A DNA stretch of 64,000 nucleotides from Acinetobacter bereziniae LMG 1003 = CIP 70.12. Its GTDB lineage: Bacteria; Pseudomonadota; Gammaproteobacteria; Pseudomonadales; Moraxellaceae. The position numbers and the translations under genes are program-made. The notes beneath the pieces were generated by a model. It worked only from the letters and a program-made list of their open reading frames with translations. It was not told where the DNA came from and made no database searches. Location of the stretch: assembly GCF_000368925.1 (NCBI RefSeq), contig NZ_KB849756.1, positions 2,630,416 to 2,694,415 of the forward strand, written 5' to 3'. Below are positions 8,037 to 16,458 of this stretch, piece by piece; within the stretch, counting starts at the first letter, position 1; every line of letters starts with the position of its first letter.

Positions 8037-8546
8037 ATGAACTTTATCAAAGTTTCTATACTTGCAACGGCATTGTCTGTTTGGTTACCCACTGTACAGG
8101 CGGAAGAGGTTGCGTCATTGCCGACAATTAAAGTGATGGCAGATTCTGAGCTTCGTCAGGAAGCGGTAGGTGTTACGCCTTATCAAGAAGACAAAGCCGT
8201 GCGTAGAGCATTGCAACATCAAGTTATTAAAAAAGAGAACGAAATTCAAAATTATAGTATTGGCGATAATATCGGTGTATTGGATATTCAGCCTAAAGCG
8301 CTTGAACCTAATTTTAATCAAATTCCTTCAGCATTACTCAGAGAATATGTGTTAGCTGTTGCAAATGGTTTACAGTCTTCTGACCCGACTACAGGTTTAT
8401 TTACCATGATTGAACCACTTTCAATGGGTATGAACCGTGATAAAGCTTTGGAAGCTGTTCGTAATGGAACGTTTCAGTTGAATTTTGATAAAGCACGTTT
8501 AGACTTGATGTTAGGTGATAAGTGGCAAAGTGGTCTGCCTAAATAA
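8037..8546 (+). CDS. Secreted or periplasmic protein with TonB-plug-like N-terminus
   Basis: 169 aa with a signal peptide (MNFIKVSILATALSVWLPTVQA) cleaved before EEVASLP. The following LPTIKVMADSELR...VGVTPYQED resembles the segment just after the signal in Acinetobacter TonB-dependent receptors, but no plug or barrel follows, so it is not a receptor. The rest has no recognised motif. ATG 8037 has AGGTGA 5 bases upstream. A GTG at 8028 overlaps that sequence and is rejected. It ends at a terminator. Confidence 0.6.
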   Translation: MNFIKVSILATALSVWLPTVQAEEVASLPTIKVMADSELRQEAVGVTPYQEDKAVRRALQHQVIKKENEIQNYSIGDNIGVLDIQPKALEPNFNQIPSALLREYVLAVANGLQSSDPTTGLFTMIEPLSMGMNRDKALEAVRNGTFQLNFDKARLDLMLGDKWQSGLPK

Positions 8547-8576
8547 TCAATATAACAGTGTTCTAAATATATGTTG

Positions 8577-8601
8577 AAGCCAATCTGTTGATTGGCTTTT
8601 A
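8577..8601 (+). terminator. Rho-independent terminator
   Basis: AAGCCAATC / TGTT / GATTGGCTT is a 9-bp perfect stem followed by a short T-run, 30 bases after the stop of the preceding plus-strand gene. Confidence 0.7.
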
Positions 8602-8631
8602 CTATTTTAGGCTTTTAATTTATTAATTGAA

Positions 8632-9138
8632 TTAGCGTATTAAAACGGGTTCAGTACAGTTTGAATAAAAGACTTCACATTTTTTTCCTTCATTGAGCTT
8701 TGAGCAAGTAGGTAAGGCGAGTTGAGAAGCATATTCAATTGTTTGAGCGCCTTGTGATATTGATGTAACAGATGAAGATTGACCAAACTCTCTAATTGGT
8801 TGCGCCATTACAACACATTGATTGTGATAGGCGAGTGATAGTTCACATGCCTTACCACCCTTCGATTTGCAATTACGAATCGCTTCTTTTACTGCAGAGC
8901 GACGACTAAATTGACCAGTCGATGTACCGATTTCACGCATCTCTGGAGAAGATGCCATCGCTCCCCACGTTTTTTTCCAGTAAGCCGTATTGACTGGTGG
9001 TGCAGTGGAGTAACCAAGTTGATCAGGTGGAACACAACTTGGCGTACCTTGAGGAATGCCTTGTGGGCAGTTTTGGGCAAAGGTAGATAACGATGTAAAT
9101 GCTGTTAAAAAGGCTAAAACAAATCTCTTTTTATTCAT
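8632..9138 (-). CDS. Secreted DUF4189 protein, copy 1
   Basis: 168 aa with a signal peptide ending near STFAQ. The mature protein starts with a Cys-containing region (NCPQGIPQGTPSCVPPDQ) and then the DUF4189 core: W(K)TWGA, GxSTGQFSRRSAVKEAI, NCKSKGGKACEL. DUF4189 is a secreted, disulfide-rich family of unknown function. AAGGAC precedes the ATG. The gene is a tandem duplicate of the next one. The first about 39 mature residues are identical and the C-terminal halves have diverged. Confidence 0.8.
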   Translation of the reverse strand: MNKKRFVLAFLTAFTSLSTFAQNCPQGIPQGTPSCVPPDQLGYSTAPPVNTAYWKKTWGAMASSPEMREIGTSTGQFSRRSAVKEAIRNCKSKGGKACELSLAYHNQCVVMAQPIREFGQSSSVTSISQGAQTIEYASQLALPTCSKLNEGKKCEVFYSNCTEPVLIR

Positions 9139-9222
9139 GATTATTGTCCTTTTAAGTCTGATTGACTCGTTGAGAAGTGAATTCTTGTTTTAAACGCTCT
9201 AAATCATTGAGCATGAATTGAA

Positions 9223-9717
9223 TTAGCGTATTAAAACGGGTGCTGTGCAATTTGAATAAAAGATTTCACAGGTCTTTCCATAATTAATTTCAGCACAATA
9301 AGGTAGTACTAGTTGTGTAGCCTCTTCAATAGTTGCCGCACTTTGATAAGCTCTACGTATTTGACTATTTTCATTAACAGGTCTTGCTGCTACAGCACAT
9401 TGATTTTGATAAGTAAAAATGATTTGATAGTTTTTACCACCTTGAGATTTACATTTATTTATTGCCTCTTTTGATGCAGCACGTTTGGTAAAATGTCCAG
9501 TTGAAGTGCCTATAGGTACATCTGGTGATTGAGCTAAAGCCCCCCACGTTTTTTTCCAGTAAGCGGTATTTACTGGCGGAGCAGTGGAGTAACCAAGCTG
9601 ATCAGGTGGAACACAACTCGGTGTACCTTGAGGAATGCCTTGTGGACAGTTTTGGGCAAAGACCGACATGCTGGCAGCGAATAAGAATAGAAATAATAAT
9701 ATCTTCCTGAAAATCAT
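9223..9717 (-). CDS. Secreted DUF4189 protein, copy 2
   Basis: 164 aa, paralogue of the adjacent gene, same strand. The signal peptide differs in sequence (MIFRKILLFLFLFAASMSVFA). The mature N-terminus is identical through WKKTWGA, and the C-terminus shares the TCEIFYSNCTAPVLIR-type ending. Cysteines are largely conserved, consistent with disulfides. ATG 9717 is preferred to GTG 9726 because AAGGTGA lies 5 bases upstream of it. The shared 3' end, including GAATTAGCGTATTAAAACGGG after both genes, shows the pair arose by duplication of a unit of roughly 590 bases. Confidence 0.8.
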   Translation of the reverse strand: MIFRKILLFLFLFAASMSVFAQNCPQGIPQGTPSCVPPDQLGYSTAPPVNTAYWKKTWGALAQSPDVPIGTSTGHFTKRAASKEAINKCKSQGGKNYQIIFTYQNQCAVAARPVNENSQIRRAYQSAATIEEATQLVLPYCAEINYGKTCEIFYSNCTAPVLIR

Positions 9718-9937
9718 AATGTTCACCTTGTATGGATTTATCTTTTGAATGGATTAAGCGTTATTTATCCAATAAAAAATGATGAACACACACTTTATCC
9801 ATTTTTATAATCAAGACGTTTTTTCTTAGATATTTTAGAAAGTTAGCCAAATAAATATTTTGCTAATTAACATTATTTATATTAATTTAAGATTTTATTA
9901 ATTCAAAGTTTAAATTTGATTAATGACTTAAATGTAA

Positions 9938-9973
9938 TAAAAAAATCCCCGCAATAAGCGAGGATTTTTTTCG
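9938..9973 (-). terminator. Rho-independent terminator of fadBA
   Basis: AAATCCCCGC / AATAA / GCGAGGATTT is a strong stem with one mismatch. It is followed by T on the minus strand, 19 bases after the fadA stop. Confidence 0.85.
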
Positions 9974-9991
9974 AGGTGTTTTAATTAAAAT

Positions 9992-11164
9992 TTAAACACG
10001 TTCGATAATTGTCGCGATACCTTGACCAAGACCGATACACATGGTTGCAAGACCGATTTGTGTATCTTGTTGCTCCATCACGTTCAACAATGTTGTGGTG
10101 ATACGCGCACCAGAACAGCCCAATGGGTGACCCAATGCAATCGCACCGCCGTTCAAGTTGATCTTGTCTTGCTTGTCATAGATGTTCAAGCCTTTCATTA
10201 CAGAAAGACCCTGAGCAGCAAACGCTTCGTTTAACTCGATGGTTTGGATATCATCCATCGTTAAGCCAGCACGTTTAAGCGCTTTTTGAGTTGCAGGAAC
10301 AGGACCATAACCCATGATTGCAGCATCACAGCCTGCAATTGCCATAGAGCGAATCACCGCACGTGGCTTAAGACCTAAAGCTTGAGCACGTTCAGCAGAC
10401 ATCAATAACATTGCAGACGCGCCGTCAGACAATGCAGAAGAAGTCGCAGCAGTTACAGTACCGCCTTTAGGGTCAAATACAGGACGCAATGCTTTAAATG
10501 CTTCAATGTTTGCATCTGGACGAATCACTTCATCGATGTCACATAGAATTTTAAAGCCATTGGCATCATGACCTTCAACACCAATGATTTCGTTTTTAAA
10601 ACGACCTTCTTGGGTTGCAGCCCAAGCACGACGGTGAGATTCAACACCAAATGCATCTTGTTCATCACGGCTAATGCCGTTCATACGACCTAACATTTCA
10701 GCAGTTAAGCCCATCATGTTAGATGCTTTTGCATAGTGTTTTGATGCTTCAGGGTTAAGGTCGATGCCATGCATCATACCTACGTGCCCCATATGCTCTA
10801 CACCACCCACGATGAAGATATCACCTTGGTTTGTTGCAATTTGAGCAGCAGCAGTATGAATAGACTGCATAGAAGAACCGCAAAGACGGTTAACCGTTTG
10901 ACCACCAACAGTTTTTGGTAAATCAGCCAACAATACGATGTTACGACCAATGTTCATACCTTGTTCTAAAGTTTGGTTCACACATCCCCAAATTAGATCT
11001 TCAACTTCATTGACATCAAACTGGTTACGAGCAACTAAAGCACGTACTAATTCAGCAGATAAGCTGTCCGCACGTACATTACGGAACATACCGTTTTTGG
11101 TTTTACCCATTGCAGAACGTACGCCATCAACGATGACAACGTCACGTGGATTTAAAGTAGCCAT
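9992..11164 (-). CDS. fadA: 3-ketoacyl-CoA thiolase FadA (beta subunit)
   Basis: 390 aa. Last step of fatty acid beta-oxidation: thiolytic release of acetyl-CoA from 3-ketoacyl-CoA, in the alpha2beta2 complex with FadB. The nucleophile is Cys95 in NRLCGSSMQS. The other conserved thiolase motifs are NEAFAAQ, GGAIALGHPLGCSG and the second catalytic Cys in CIGLGQG near the C-terminus. It starts 12 bases after fadB, so the two form an operon ended by a terminator. Confidence 0.97.
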   Translation of the reverse strand: MATLNPRDVVIVDGVRSAMGKTKNGMFRNVRADSLSAELVRALVARNQFDVNEVEDLIWGCVNQTLEQGMNIGRNIVLLADLPKTVGGQTVNRLCGSSMQSIHTAAAQIATNQGDIFIVGGVEHMGHVGMMHGIDLNPEASKHYAKASNMMGLTAEMLGRMNGISRDEQDAFGVESHRRAWAATQEGRFKNEIIGVEGHDANGFKILCDIDEVIRPDANIEAFKALRPVFDPKGGTVTAATSSALSDGASAMLLMSAERAQALGLKPRAVIRSMAIAGCDAAIMGYGPVPATQKALKRAGLTMDDIQTIELNEAFAAQGLSVMKGLNIYDKQDKINLNGGAIALGHPLGCSGARITTTLLNVMEQQDTQIGLATMCIGLGQGIATIIERV

Positions 11165-11176
11165 TCACGTTGCTCC

Positions 11177-13330
11177 TTAACCGTAGAATTTTTTGTTGTT
11201 AGCAGCCATGTCACGCAACATTTGTGGCGCTTCATAAGCTTTACCTAAGTGTGCGTATTTGTCGCAAAGTGCTACATATTCAGCTACACCAGTTTGGTCG
11301 ATGTAACGCGCAGGACCACCACGGAATGGAGGGAAACCAACACCCATGATCATTGCCATATCTGCTTCAGACGCAGTTGCAACAATGTTGTCTTCTAAGC
11401 AACGAACAGTTTCGTTACAGAACGCAAGCATCATACGGTCAATAATTTCTTGTGGATCAAACTCATGTTTTTCAGTTGTTGCCATAGTTGCAACAAGATC
11501 ATATGCAGTTGGATCAACAGTTTTAGCTTTTTTGCCTTTACGATCGAGTTCATATTTATAGAAACCAACGTCGTTCTTTTGACCAAGACGTTTGTTTTCA
11601 TACATGATTTCGATTGCACCTTTGTAGTCAGGCTTCATACGGTCTGGGAAACCTTCAGCCATAACTTCTGCACCATGAACACCTGTGTCGATCCCTACAA
11701 CGTCGATGAGGTATGCAGGACCCATAGGCCAGCCGAATTTTTCCATGACTTTATCCACTTGCTGGAAGTCAGCACCATCTTTAAGAAGAAGGTCAAACGC
11801 ACCAAAGTAAGGGAACAATACACGGTTAACAAGGAAGCCAGGGCAGTCGTTTACAACGATTGGTGTTTTACCCATTTTCTGAGCAAGTACTACAGTTGTG
11901 GCAATTGCTTCTTCAGAAGTTTTTTCACCACGGATCACTTCAACCAACGGCATCATGTGCACAGGGTTAAAGAAGTGCATACCGACAAAGTTTTCAGGAC
12001 GAGCCAAGGCTTGAGCAAGACGTGTAATAGAAATCGTTGAAGTATTCGATGCAATGATCGTATTGTCACGCACTTTCGCTTCAGTATCTTTCAATACAGC
12101 TTCTTTGATTTTTGGATTTTCAGTCACCGCTTCAATCACGATATCGACTTCTTTAAACTCGTCATAGCTTAAAGTTGGGCGGATACGTGCAAGCGTTTCC
12201 CCCATTTTTGCAGGTGTCATCTTTTTACGTTCAACTTGTTTAGTCAACAATTTGTTCGCTTCAGACATACCCAATGCAAGTTGTGGGTTACCAATGTCTT
12301 TCATGATGATCGGTGTGCCTTTGCTCGCCGCTTGGTAAGCAATACCACCACCCATAATACCCGCACCTAAAACAGCTGCTTGGTTAACAGGGTGAGCACC
12401 TTTTTCATGCTTTTTAGATGCTTTTTTCACAACTTGGTCGTTGATGAATAAGCCAATCAAAGCACCTGCTTGTGGTGTAATCGCTGCTTTAGCAAATGCT
12501 TCAGCTTCAATTTTTAACGCAGCATCACGTTTTTGGCTAACGCCTGCTTGAAGTGAATCAAGAAGAAGTTTTGGCGCAGGGTATTGGGCTGGATTTGCTT
12601 TAGCCAGTACCACACCTTTAGATGAGTTAAACGCCATCATTTGTTCAAGCATGTCTAATTTAACAGGCTCTAATTTTTCTTGACGCTTTGCTTTCCAGTC
12701 CAAACGACCAGAAATCGCTTGCTTGACAAGATCAATCGCAGCTTCTTGTAATTTGTCAGCAGCGACAACAGCGTCTACTGCACCGTCTTTAAGTGCAGCT
12801 TCAGGGCGTTTATTTGCTGACGTTGCAATCCACTCTACAGCGTTATCAATACCGATCAAACGGCTTAAACGAACTGTACCACCGAAACCAGGGATGATTC
12901 CCAATTTAACTTCAGGTAAGCCGACAGTTGCAGTCGTTGACATGACACGGTAGTCACACACCAGACACATTTCAAAACCGCCACCCAAAGCAATGCCATT
13001 GATCGCAGCAACTTTAGGAATTTCTAAGTCTTCAAACGCATTGAAGATTTCATGAACAGGCATTGCCCATTCTACAATCGCACTTTCGCCTTGCTTAAAG
13101 TTATCACCGAACTCAGTGATGTCGGCACCAACGATGAATGTAGATTTACCAGAAGTAACGATTAAACCTTTCACTTCACTGTTATTTTTTACAGCTTCAA
13201 TAGCAGCTTTAAAGTCTTCAATCGTTGCACGGTTGAATTTGTTAACCGACTCACCTTGTAAGTCAAAGCGGAATTCTGCAATTCCGTCCGAAAGCAATTG
13301 GACGGTAATGGCATTGCCAGCGTGGATCAT
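11177..13330 (-). CDS. fadB: Fatty acid oxidation complex alpha subunit FadB
   Basis: 717 aa multifunctional protein. Residues 1-190 are the enoyl-CoA hydratase/isomerase (crotonase) domain, with the acidic pair Glu120 (GGGFEMCL) and Glu140 (GLPEVKLG). From about 315 comes the 3-hydroxyacyl-CoA dehydrogenase Rossmann domain (GAGIMGGGIAYQAA), then HFFNPVHMMPLVEVI and the C-terminal dehydrogenase domain. GGAG lies upstream of ATG 13330. It is the first gene of fadBA. I did not find a convincing fatty-acid regulator operator upstream. Confidence 0.97.
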   Translation of the reverse strand: MIHAGNAITVQLLSDGIAEFRFDLQGESVNKFNRATIEDFKAAIEAVKNNSEVKGLIVTSGKSTFIVGADITEFGDNFKQGESAIVEWAMPVHEIFNAFEDLEIPKVAAINGIALGGGFEMCLVCDYRVMSTTATVGLPEVKLGIIPGFGGTVRLSRLIGIDNAVEWIATSANKRPEAALKDGAVDAVVAADKLQEAAIDLVKQAISGRLDWKAKRQEKLEPVKLDMLEQMMAFNSSKGVVLAKANPAQYPAPKLLLDSLQAGVSQKRDAALKIEAEAFAKAAITPQAGALIGLFINDQVVKKASKKHEKGAHPVNQAAVLGAGIMGGGIAYQAASKGTPIIMKDIGNPQLALGMSEANKLLTKQVERKKMTPAKMGETLARIRPTLSYDEFKEVDIVIEAVTENPKIKEAVLKDTEAKVRDNTIIASNTSTISITRLAQALARPENFVGMHFFNPVHMMPLVEVIRGEKTSEEAIATTVVLAQKMGKTPIVVNDCPGFLVNRVLFPYFGAFDLLLKDGADFQQVDKVMEKFGWPMGPAYLIDVVGIDTGVHGAEVMAEGFPDRMKPDYKGAIEIMYENKRLGQKNDVGFYKYELDRKGKKAKTVDPTAYDLVATMATTEKHEFDPQEIIDRMMLAFCNETVRCLEDNIVATASEADMAMIMGVGFPPFRGGPARYIDQTGVAEYVALCDKYAHLGKAYEAPQMLRDMAANNKKFYG

Positions 13331-13763
13331 GCCCTGATCTCCTTTTTTGGAGGACTTCTAAGTTGATGTTCTGAAGTGTGTATGCTTTTCCCGCACACAT
13401 TTCGACTTCACTAATCTTACGATAACTATATCTAAAAATAACCTAACAAGTTGTATCAAGCCGTGACGCAAGGGTCATCAATTTTTTTTGGATATCATAT
13501 TGATTTAACCTGTTGAATTTTAAGAAATGTAAGTGATTTTTGTGTAAGTGTTTATATTTTATAAATTTAATTTATATTTTATTGAGCATTCTTTCACAAA
13601 AGGATTGAACTGAAATATTAAATTAGGTTTGTTATTTCTGTCATTTAGGTCAACTGAGTCTTAAATATGAATTAATTTTTTAGAAATTCTTAAAAAACAA
13701 TTGAATAATATTTGTTATATATATAATATTTTATGCGACGTTTATCACAAAAAAGAACTAATC
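13331..13763. other. Divergent intergenic region, fadBA and lipoprotein
   Basis: AT-rich, no ORF with a ribosome binding site. It must hold the fadBA promoter and that of the lipoprotein gene. I could not fix either with confidence. Confidence 0.5.
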
Positions 13764-14753
13764 ATGCCTATACAAAACAAAAAACTCACGCTGATGGCTA
13801 TTTCTGTATGTCTTCTTGTCGTCGGCTGTGGTGGTGGTGGAGATTCTTCTTCATCAAATTCCTCAAACTCTACAACAACCGAAGACAATTTAGAAAATGG
13901 AACTCGATATTATTTTGTCGATTATGAGCTTAATGATGACTCAGATAATTTAACGATGGAGTATTACGAAGTTTTTAATAAACAGTTTAAGAACCTTCAA
14001 TCAAATACAAGTTTGGATGAATATATTCTTACAGCAAATAAGCTATACACACCACGAGATATTGCAACTAACAAAGTCATATTGAATTCGACCACATCAT
14101 GGACATCAACATTAATTGGTGATGTAAAAACAGATATTAAGCTCGAAAAAGTAGATATTTCTGGCAGAAATATTTTTGATACGGTTTTACCTGGTTACCG
14201 TAGCTTAGGCTTTGACAATGAAAACAATTATGGAGAAGCACGAAAATTGTTAGCTTCATATGGTAAAGAAAACTTTCCAAAAGGCAGCAATTGTTATCGA
14301 ATTATCTCAACTAAGAATAACCAAGATTATTTTAGCTTTGAGACTAACCAAGAATTTAATCAGGATTTTGAAGACTTCAATCAAGATAATATTGGCTATG
14401 TAGATTATTTAAATGAACATTACAAACCTTTAGGTTTGAGTTATCGCTACGAAAGTGGTAATTGGCAAGGGATTCCTTGGACAACGATTTATGAAATTGA
14501 ACTGGGCATTGGAGACGAAGATGCTGTTGCAGTAAAATATCAAAATAAAACATATTTAGCCGAGTACAACAGTCGTATCGAATGGACCAACGGTAAAGAA
14601 ATTAGACAGTGGGAAAATCTATTAGGTAGAACCACGACAGATAAAGAAAGAATACCAAAATTGAATATTGAAAGATTAAAAAATGGTTGTACGGTTTATA
14701 ATTCAACAGCTGCTTCTACTTTAAGTTCATTGAAATTGATTGATTGGAATTAA
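13764..14753 (+). CDS. Putative lipoprotein, unknown function
   Basis: 329 aa. The lipoprotein signal ends in a lipobox LVVGC, followed by a Gly/Ser/Thr-rich linker (GGGGDSSSSNSSNSTTTEDN) as in many surface lipoproteins. The rest is acidic, Asn- and Tyr-rich, with two later cysteines (NCYRII, NGCTVY) that may pair. No known domain is recognised. An upstream in-frame start at 13701 would add residues before the signal and is rejected. A terminator follows. Confidence 0.7.
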   Translation: MPIQNKKLTLMAISVCLLVVGCGGGGDSSSSNSSNSTTTEDNLENGTRYYFVDYELNDDSDNLTMEYYEVFNKQFKNLQSNTSLDEYILTANKLYTPRDIATNKVILNSTTSWTSTLIGDVKTDIKLEKVDISGRNIFDTVLPGYRSLGFDNENNYGEARKLLASYGKENFPKGSNCYRIISTKNNQDYFSFETNQEFNQDFEDFNQDNIGYVDYLNEHYKPLGLSYRYESGNWQGIPWTTIYEIELGIGDEDAVAVKYQNKTYLAEYNSRIEWTNGKEIRQWENLLGRTTTDKERIPKLNIERLKNGCTVYNSTAASTLSSLKLIDWN

Positions 14754-14787
14754 ATTAATAGGTAAGCGTAATTAAGTAAATAAATCC

Positions 14788-14828
14788 AAACTTCAATGTA
14801 TAAAAATTATTGTACATTGGAGTTTTTT
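14788..14828 (+). terminator. Rho-independent terminator
   Basis: AACTTCAATGTA pairs with TACATTGGAGTT (one wobble) around an AT-rich loop, followed by TTTT. It follows the lipoprotein gene. Confidence 0.7.
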
Positions 14829-14968
14829 AAAATAAATATAATAAAAACAGTTGATTACTTGGTTTTAGTTTTTTTGATTTGTAGATTTGATATAATAAAA
14901 GTTACGCTATCTAATTCTAATGTTCACAATGCTGTAGAACATCCCGATTTTTTAAAAAAGAGTGCTAT

Positions 14969-15913
14969 ATGATTAAATGGATCATATTGGCGATTTTTGT
15001 GATTTCTGCTTTGTATATCCAAAATCGCGGTAAAGTACGACATTCGTTTTATCGTCAATTTTTTGATCATTCAACGATACTCGCACCGATTAACTTTCTC
15101 ATGTATATGTTTTCAAAAGTGCCGAATCAGCCGTATATCGACACGCAATATTTTAAAGATTTAAAAGTATTGGATGAAAACTGGGAAATGATTCGCGACG
15201 AAGCGCAAGCTTTATATGCTAAAGGTGGAATTAAAGCTTCAAGTACATATGATGACTTAGGGTTTAACTCGTTCTTTAAAACAGGTTGGAAGCGTTTTTA
15301 TCTGAAATGGTATGATTCTGCTCATCCATCTGCTGCGGAACTTTGCCCAAAAACAACGGCTTTATTGAAAACTTTGCCGACCATCAAGGCAGCAATGTTT
15401 ACTGAACTTGCACCTGATAGTCGTCTTGTTCGTCATCGTGATCCTTATGCAGGTTCTTTGCGTTATCATTTGGGATTGATTACGCCGAATGATGACCGCT
15501 GCTTTATTGACGTAGATGGTCAACGTTATTCTTGGCGTGATGGTGAAAGTGTGGTTTTTGATGAAACTTATATTCACTATGCCGAAAATACCACGGATCA
15601 AAATCGTATTATTTTCTTTGCTGATGTTGAACGTCCTTTAAAAACCAAGTTAATGGAGCGCTTTAACCATTGGTTTGGTAAAAAAGTTATGACGGCTGCC
15701 AGCTCTCCAAACGAAGCAGGCGACCAAACTGGCGGTTTAAATAAAGTTTTTGGTTATGTTTATCAAATTCGTATCAAGGCGAAAGCGCTGAAAAAATCCA
15801 ATCGCTCATTGTACTATTTTTTAAAATGGTTCTTGATGTTGGGTATTTTCTTCCTGATTTTTATTCGTCCTTATATGCCGCAGATTATTGCTTTTATTCA
15901 AAAGCTAATCTGA
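14969..15913 (+). CDS. lpxO: LpxO-type lipid A hydroxylase (Asp/Asn beta-hydroxylase family)
   Basis: 314 aa. Family members are Fe(II)/2-oxoglutarate-dependent oxygenases that 2-hydroxylate acyl chains of lipid A at the inner membrane. An N-terminal helix (residues 3-17) and a C-terminal hydrophobic segment (about 285-312) anchor it. The catalytic core shows His156-x-Asp158 (VRHRDPYAG), distal His203 (YIHYAEN) and Arg213 (NRIIFFADVERP), the expected iron and 2-oxoglutarate ligands. It has its own terminator and no functional partner next to it. Confidence 0.85.
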   Translation: MIKWIILAIFVISALYIQNRGKVRHSFYRQFFDHSTILAPINFLMYMFSKVPNQPYIDTQYFKDLKVLDENWEMIRDEAQALYAKGGIKASSTYDDLGFNSFFKTGWKRFYLKWYDSAHPSAAELCPKTTALLKTLPTIKAAMFTELAPDSRLVRHRDPYAGSLRYHLGLITPNDDRCFIDVDGQRYSWRDGESVVFDETYIHYAENTTDQNRIIFFADVERPLKTKLMERFNHWFGKKVMTAASSPNEAGDQTGGLNKVFGYVYQIRIKAKALKKSNRSLYYFLKWFLMLGIFFLIFIRPYMPQIIAFIQKLI

Positions 15914-15916
15914 TTT

Positions 15917-15943
15917 AAAGCGCCCATTTTGGGCGTTTTTTTA
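15917..15943 (+). terminator. Rho-independent terminator of lpxO
   Basis: AAGCGCCC / ATTTT / GGGCG(C/T)TT with seven T following, directly after the lpxO stop. Confidence 0.85.
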
Positions 15944-16017
15944 TTGTATAAATAAATGATTCAATGATCATATTTCAGCTAGAATATTATTTTGTAAAAC
16001 AAATGATAAAGAACGTG

Positions 16018-16437
16018 ATGCAAAAATTTCATACTAAAATTGATTGGTGGGTATTAGGTTTCTTAATTGCAATGACAGGTTTACTGGTTCAATTGCTGTT
16101 TACGATGTATGCCAAAGGAACAATGGTTGAATATCCTGAGCATACAATAGTTTATATTCTCACGATTGCTGTGATTTGGTGGCCTGCATTCAATACTCGC
16201 TATAGGATTCAAGACCGAATATTGAGTATTTCTTGCTTATTTTTAAAATGGCATATTCCATTGGCAAGCATTCAAAAGATCACACCTACTCATCATTCGA
16301 TTGCATCACCTGCTTTATCTTTAGATCGGTTAAAAATTGAATATAGTAAAGATGGTGAAATTAAGCAGGTTCTGATTTCTCCAAGAAATCAGCATGCCTT
16401 TATTGCGGCTGTAGAGAAACAACAAGCTATCAAATAA
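16018..16437 (+). CDS. Small membrane protein with bacterial PH-like domain
   Basis: 139 aa. Two transmembrane segments (residues about 12-33 and 45-57) are followed by a domain with the YRIQDRILSISCLFLKWHIPLASIQKITPT pattern. This is the strand order of small bacterial pleckstrin-homology-like families. Function unknown. The start is uncertain: earlier in-frame ATGs at 15964 and 16003 exist, and MQKFHTK at 16018 was chosen as the family-like N-terminus. ISAba125 is inserted 10 bases past its stop. Confidence 0.6.
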   Translation: MQKFHTKIDWWVLGFLIAMTGLLVQLLFTMYAKGTMVEYPEHTIVYILTIAVIWWPAFNTRYRIQDRILSISCLFLKWHIPLASIQKITPTHHSIASPALSLDRLKIEYSKDGEIKQVLISPRNQHAFIAAVEKQQAIK

Positions 16438-16458
16438 CGATTGAATCTAGGCGAATTC
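16427..16458 (-). promoter_or_regulatory. Outward-reading hybrid promoter at the IS right end
   Basis: On the minus strand the IS end supplies TTGAAT (-35, 16458-16453). After 17 bases the flanking DNA gives TTATTT, a weak -10. In other ISAba125 insertions this -35 drives neighbouring genes. Here it points into the 3' end of a plus-strand gene, so any RNA would be antisense. Confidence 0.4.

Noticed and set aside
5104..9991. Genomic island or prophage
   Set aside because: The accessory genes here lack integrase, att-like repeats or phage genes, so ordinary gene gain and loss is enough.
11450..12040. 196-codon plus-strand frame inside fadB
   Set aside because: It runs antisense to the conserved fadB coding sequence, lacks a ribosome binding site and its translation is Cys/Phe/His-rich junk.
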